A stretch of 64,000 bases of DNA from Voacanga thouarsii. Lineage: Eukaryota > Streptophyta > Magnoliopsida > Gentianales > Apocynaceae. The notes below the pieces were generated by a model that searched no databases, was not told the DNA's origin, and saw only the letters and a program-made list of their open reading frames with translations. How positions within the stretch are numbered: the first letter of the stretch is position 1; each line of letters starts with the position of its first letter. The position numbers were made by a program, and so were the translations under genes. The stretch covers positions 1,240,001 to 1,304,000 of the forward strand of contig JANUWF010001938.1 in the NCBI GenBank assembly GCA_026120185.1. The letters run 5' to 3'. Of this stretch, positions 60,971 to 64,000 are shown in pieces.

Positions 60971-61621
60971 AGAGGGGAGGGAGGACTAATGAGAGAAAAA
61001 GATAAGAAGGAAAAGGAAGAGGTAGATGACAGGTGGAGAGGGGGATGACTGAGGAGATGAAAGGTTAATTCTTGAGAAAAAGACAAGGAGAGAAAGAGAC
61101 AAGGAGAAAGGAGAAAAGTCAAATTTTGAGTTCTCACCTTATTGAGTTCTCTGTTTAGTTCGTGCTTGTTTAAAAAATACTGTCGTACTTATTTAATATT
61201 TCAACTGTCAAATTCGTGCTTGGAGGTTTTGCTTGTTTCAGTCCAAATTTGAAACAGTAATAGACATGAATAAACTATCTTTATAAATTGCATTATTATA
61301 TTTCTTGTATTTTAGTGTTTACCATGCACAGAGTACTGCAATTATTTTTTGTTCTTGAGGAGCTTGAAGTTGTTAACGTTGTGGATGACAATTGTGGGTG
61401 TATGTTAGATATGTAGTCAATTAACCTCAATTGATGATTGGAATAATTGACTTCAATTGATGACTTCAAGGCAGGAGGGAAGTTGCATGTTTTACGTGGC
61501 TGAAATGTGTTTTAAGGCCCAACCCAACATGACATTTAAAGGTTTAACTTACTTTTTTTTTCTTTTAACAAAAATAATAATATAGTGTTGATGGATCTTT
61601 TAAAAGTAATCTGTAGTGAAG

Positions 61622-62756
61622 TAGTGGGCTATTGGAGAACTCCCGCAATGGGCTGTTGTGGGTGAGTTAGATGTCTATCTTCACGTATGAGTGAATTTGA
61701 ATTTTGCTGGACTAGTGGCCTGGCTCCGAATTCAGTTCTTTTAGACTTGCAATTGCTGGAAGCTAATCTAAACTAATGTGTAACAGGTGATACGTACCCA
61801 GTTGGTTGTTCTTTTGACGAATCAATAGTTCATCACAAGGTTTTGTTTCTTTCAATATCATTTGACTAATTAAAATTATTAGAAAATAGCTGGTTTAGTT
61901 TTTGTCTTGATGGCTCTTCTGGGTAACATTTGTATATTTTACTTGGTTGTTCAACACTTCAATGAAAATCCCAATTGTAGTAATCCTACTTACAACAGCA
62001 AGTTTGGAGTTTATTCTGAAGGCTACGGACTTGATAACATGTTGGTGTCATGGGGCCATGATGACTACATGTATTTGGTAATACTCAGGATCCTCTTTCA
62101 ATTTTTTATGGCTTTGCACGAAAACTTGGGAGAAATTTGAGACATAGATTCTAATGAATTTCTTCTTGGACTTAAACAAAACAGGTGGCCAAGGAAAATA
62201 AGACAGCATTGCCATCTGCTGGCCTTTTTGTCATCAGATTCCACTCATTTTATGGTAAGGTAAGACACATACACACACAAAGGACTTAAATAATCACTCA
62301 TTTCTTCTATTTTAAAACTGTTATTCAAACTTTTTGTAATTTAGTTATATGATCTTGCAGCATTGCATACTTCAGGAGCTTATAGGCACTTGATGAATGA
62401 GGAGGATAAGGAAAACCTCAAGTGGTTGCAGATATTCAAGTAAGTGCAGCTTTGCAAATACTCACCAGAAAATTCATGTAATAAACTAATTAAATCCCAT
62501 TTTCTAATATTTTCTTTCGTTTTTATTTCTACAGCAAGTATGATCTGTATAGCAAAAGCAAGGTTAGAATAGACGTTGACAAAGTCAACCCCTACTATCT
62601 GTCTCTCATTGAGAAGATGACCATGCAACATCATTTTCATTTTAGAGCTAATTTTTAAGTCATTTTCGTATTGCTTTTCTTTCTTTACCTAACTCATTGA
62701 TAATGTATTTCCTTTGCTTCTTACAGTATTTTTTTCCTGCGAAGCTCAGGTGGTGA
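61622..62756 (+). pseudogene. MIOX: Myo-inositol oxygenase (MIOX) gene fragment, 3' half
   Basis: MIOX opens myo-inositol to D-glucuronate, a route to cell-wall sugars. Exon-like blocks in order: ELPQWAVVG up to 61661; GDTYPVGCSFDESIVHHK 61787-61839; HFNENP..., YNSKFGVYSEGYGLDNMLVS and WGHDDYMYL to 62077; VAKENKTALPSAGLFVIRFH and SFY 62185-62254; ALHTSGAYRHLMNEEDKENL and KWLQIF 62361-62439; NKYDLYSKSKVRIDVDKVNP and YYLSLIEK 62535-62616; YFFPAKLRW and stop 62727-62756. Most introns have GT/AG, but the acceptor before HFNENP reads AC and the donor after IEK is AT. The 5' half with the first iron ligands is missing or degraded. It lies inside the CACTA-like element. Confidence 0.88.
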
Positions 62757-63059
62757 AGCAATTTGTGAGAAACATAAAGATGTTGGGAAGTTGCATGTCT
62801 TACGAGGCTAATGAGTGTAGATATAAGGGTTTGCAGATTAGTAAAGTAGTTCTATACAATTTTGGGTGTACGTTAGATATGTAGTCAAATGATTTCAGTA
62901 ATTGACTTCAAATGAGAAAATTATGTTTTATTATATTTGGTGTTGAATGAGTTGATTCTATTGTATTTGGTAGGAAATTATACGTGTGCAGGGTCAAATA
63001 TAAATAAAAAAATTAAAAAAATAACGTGTGCAGGGTCAAATTCAAAAAATTTTAATTTT

Positions 63060-63625
63060 TAATAATCCGTGGCAAATCCATGACAATTTACTATAAAAAA
63101 AATAACGTTGTCGTGGAAAATCTGTGGTAAATTGTCACGGATTTGCCACAAAACAAATTTTTAAATGAAGTATTCGTAGAAAATTATCACGGATTTGCCA
63201 CAGACAGTCTATATTTCATATTGTTTCCGTGACAAATCTGTGACAGATTGTCAGGGATTTGCCACGGACGGTACCTGCTTGAGAAACGTCTCTGTGGCAA
63301 ATCCGTGGCAATCTATCACAGATTTTCCACGGACAGCATATGTTCCATATCGTTTCCATGAAAAATCCGTGACATATTTGCCACGGACGGTACCTATTTG
63401 AGAAACATTCGTGGCAAATTTGTGGAAGATTGCCACAGATTTGTCACGGTTCTCTCGCAATATTTCTCCCTCTAAAGGTGATACCAACTTGAACAATCTG
63501 TGATAAATCCGTGACAAATTGCCACGGAAAAATATTTACCTCGCAAAAAAATGCTTAGCGACGAAGGAATTTACCACGGACATTTTCCGTCGCAAATCTA
63601 TGGCAATATCTGGTTTAGACATGGA
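63060..63625. repeat. Right subterminal repeats (GCCACGGA type)
   Basis: About twenty variants of TTGCCACGGATTTGCCACGG and its complement, mirroring the left array. Open frames at 63195-63517 on both strands are by-products of the repeat. Confidence 0.88.
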
Positions 63626-63650
63626 AATTGGCAGATTTCTTGTAGTGACT

Positions 63651-64000
63651 GGGTCCAAGCTCAGAAAGTTCAAGAAGAAGAAAGGAAACACACCGACCCA
63701 ACCCAATAAGCCCAAAGGCAAGTGCTTTAAGTGCTGGCAGAAAGGACACTGGAAAAAGGAGTGTCCAGAGCTTCAGACCAAGAAAAATCCTACAGGTATT
63801 ATTTTCTATCTAGAGTCAGTTCCAATAGTTGGATCAACTTCCACTTGAATTGTTAATTCTGGAGTCACTGATCATATTTGTAACTCCTTACAAAGGTTTA
63901 GGAAGATAAGAAGACTTCAAAAAGGGGAGCATAGACTACGAGTAGGAAATGGAGCACAAGTATGAGCTCTTGCAGTGGGAGAGCTAGATCTTTTTTTTAT
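63651..64000 (+). pseudogene. Copia gag C terminus (zinc knuckle) and protease start
   Basis: Continues the gag interrupted at 51248: a Lys-rich KLRKFKKKKGN, then the CCHC knuckle CFKCWQKGHWKKEC (CX2CX4HX4C), then ELQTKK. After an in-frame stop (ACTTGAATT; expected Trp) comes the NSGVTDHICN block that normally holds the protease DSG.T/S.H motif (Asp is Asn here). A further stop is near 63963. The window ends inside the protease region. Confidence 0.85.

Larger units (their letters stand above)
51252..63647. mobile_element. CACTA-like element carrying plant gene fragments, inserted in copia gag
   Basis: About 12.4 kb. The left end is CACTACAAGAAAATTGTGAA and the reverse complement of the right end is CACTACAAGAAATCTGCCAA. 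It is flanked by an exact 3-bp duplication ACT (51249-51251 and 63648-63650), and the gag reading resumes right after it. Subterminal zones at 51265-52095 and 63060-63625 are packed with a TTGCCACGGATTTGCCACGG-like motif in both orientations. No CACTA transposase was found inside, so it looks non-autonomous. It holds a C-rich tract, an RWP-RK gene fragment interrupted by another copia, and a myo-inositol oxygenase fragment. Its subterminal motif differs from that of the 36.8-kb element, so it is another family. Confidence 0.88.
48315..64000 (+). mobile_element. Ty1/copia retrotransposon split by a CACTA-like insertion (3' end beyond window)
   Basis: A plus-strand copia. Its 5' LTR runs from about 48315 (TGTTAGTACACTC) to 49354 (..TATCCTTCA), followed by two bases and the primer-binding site. 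A leader of about 1.2 kb precedes gag (about 50605-51248). A 12.4-kb element (51252-63647) interrupts gag; beyond it the gag zinc knuckle (CFKCWQKGHWKKEC, about 63723-63765) and the start of the protease region (SGVTDHICNSLQ) continue to the window end. Stops in gag show it was already, or has since become, defective. The LTR start is inferred from TG and the position of the primer site. Confidence 0.82.

Noticed and set aside
63060..63625. Array of short similar repeats resembling a CRISPR-like pattern
   Set aside because: Repeats are in both orientations, diverged and without regular spacers, in a plant genome; they are transposon subterminal repeats.

Overview
The window is nuclear DNA of a flowering plant, most likely a eudicot. 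Genes have several short exons in AT-rich sequence with GT/AG introns. There is a chloroplast chlorophyll-synthesis enzyme, a plant-only aquaporin, and a high load of Mutator-like, CACTA, Stowaway-like and LTR elements. No bacterial features, rRNA, tRNA or CRISPR were seen.

Layout. (1) 1-12.2 kb: two same-strand tandem DHHC protein S-acyltransferase genes; the first lacks its first exon, probably outside the window. (2) 14.0-22.5 kb: an 8.5-kb decayed Mutator-like element with long terminal inverted repeats, a near-matching 10-bp target duplication, a broken MuDR-type transposase and a broken plant mobile domain (PMD) gene, with a Stowaway-like MITE inside. (3) 23.1-25.6 kb: an intact five-exon gene for Mg-protoporphyrin IX monomethyl ester cyclase (CHL27/CRD1), with a G-box in the short stretch between it and the Mutator-like element. 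(4) 35.6-26.2 kb, minus strand: an aquaporin of the SIP2 type in three exons. Its first intron is 8.7 kb because a degenerate copia element sits in it, and a second LTR element (5-bp target duplication) is nested in that copia. (5) 36.8-45.9 kb: a 9-kb CACTA element with TNPA-like and TNPD-like genes, few coding lesions and a strong 54-bp-arm palindrome. Next to it is a broken RING-domain gene resembling RFWD3. (6) 48.3-64 kb: a copia element on the plus strand (LTR, primer site, gag) split in gag by a 12.4-kb CACTA-like element with an exact 3-bp target duplication. That insertion has no visible transposase but carries intron-containing fragments of two plant genes: myo-inositol oxygenase (3' half) and an RWP-RK (RKD-type) transcription factor. 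The RWP-RK fragment is itself interrupted by a rearranged minus-strand copia.

The probable working genes are the two S-acyltransferases, CHL27 and SIP2. They have no evident joint pathway. The most notable structures are the gene-carrying CACTA nested in a copia gag, the PMD-bearing Mutator-like element beside the CHL27 promoter, and the double nest inside the SIP2 intron. All family calls come from reading motifs and comparing with remembered family features; no database search was run.
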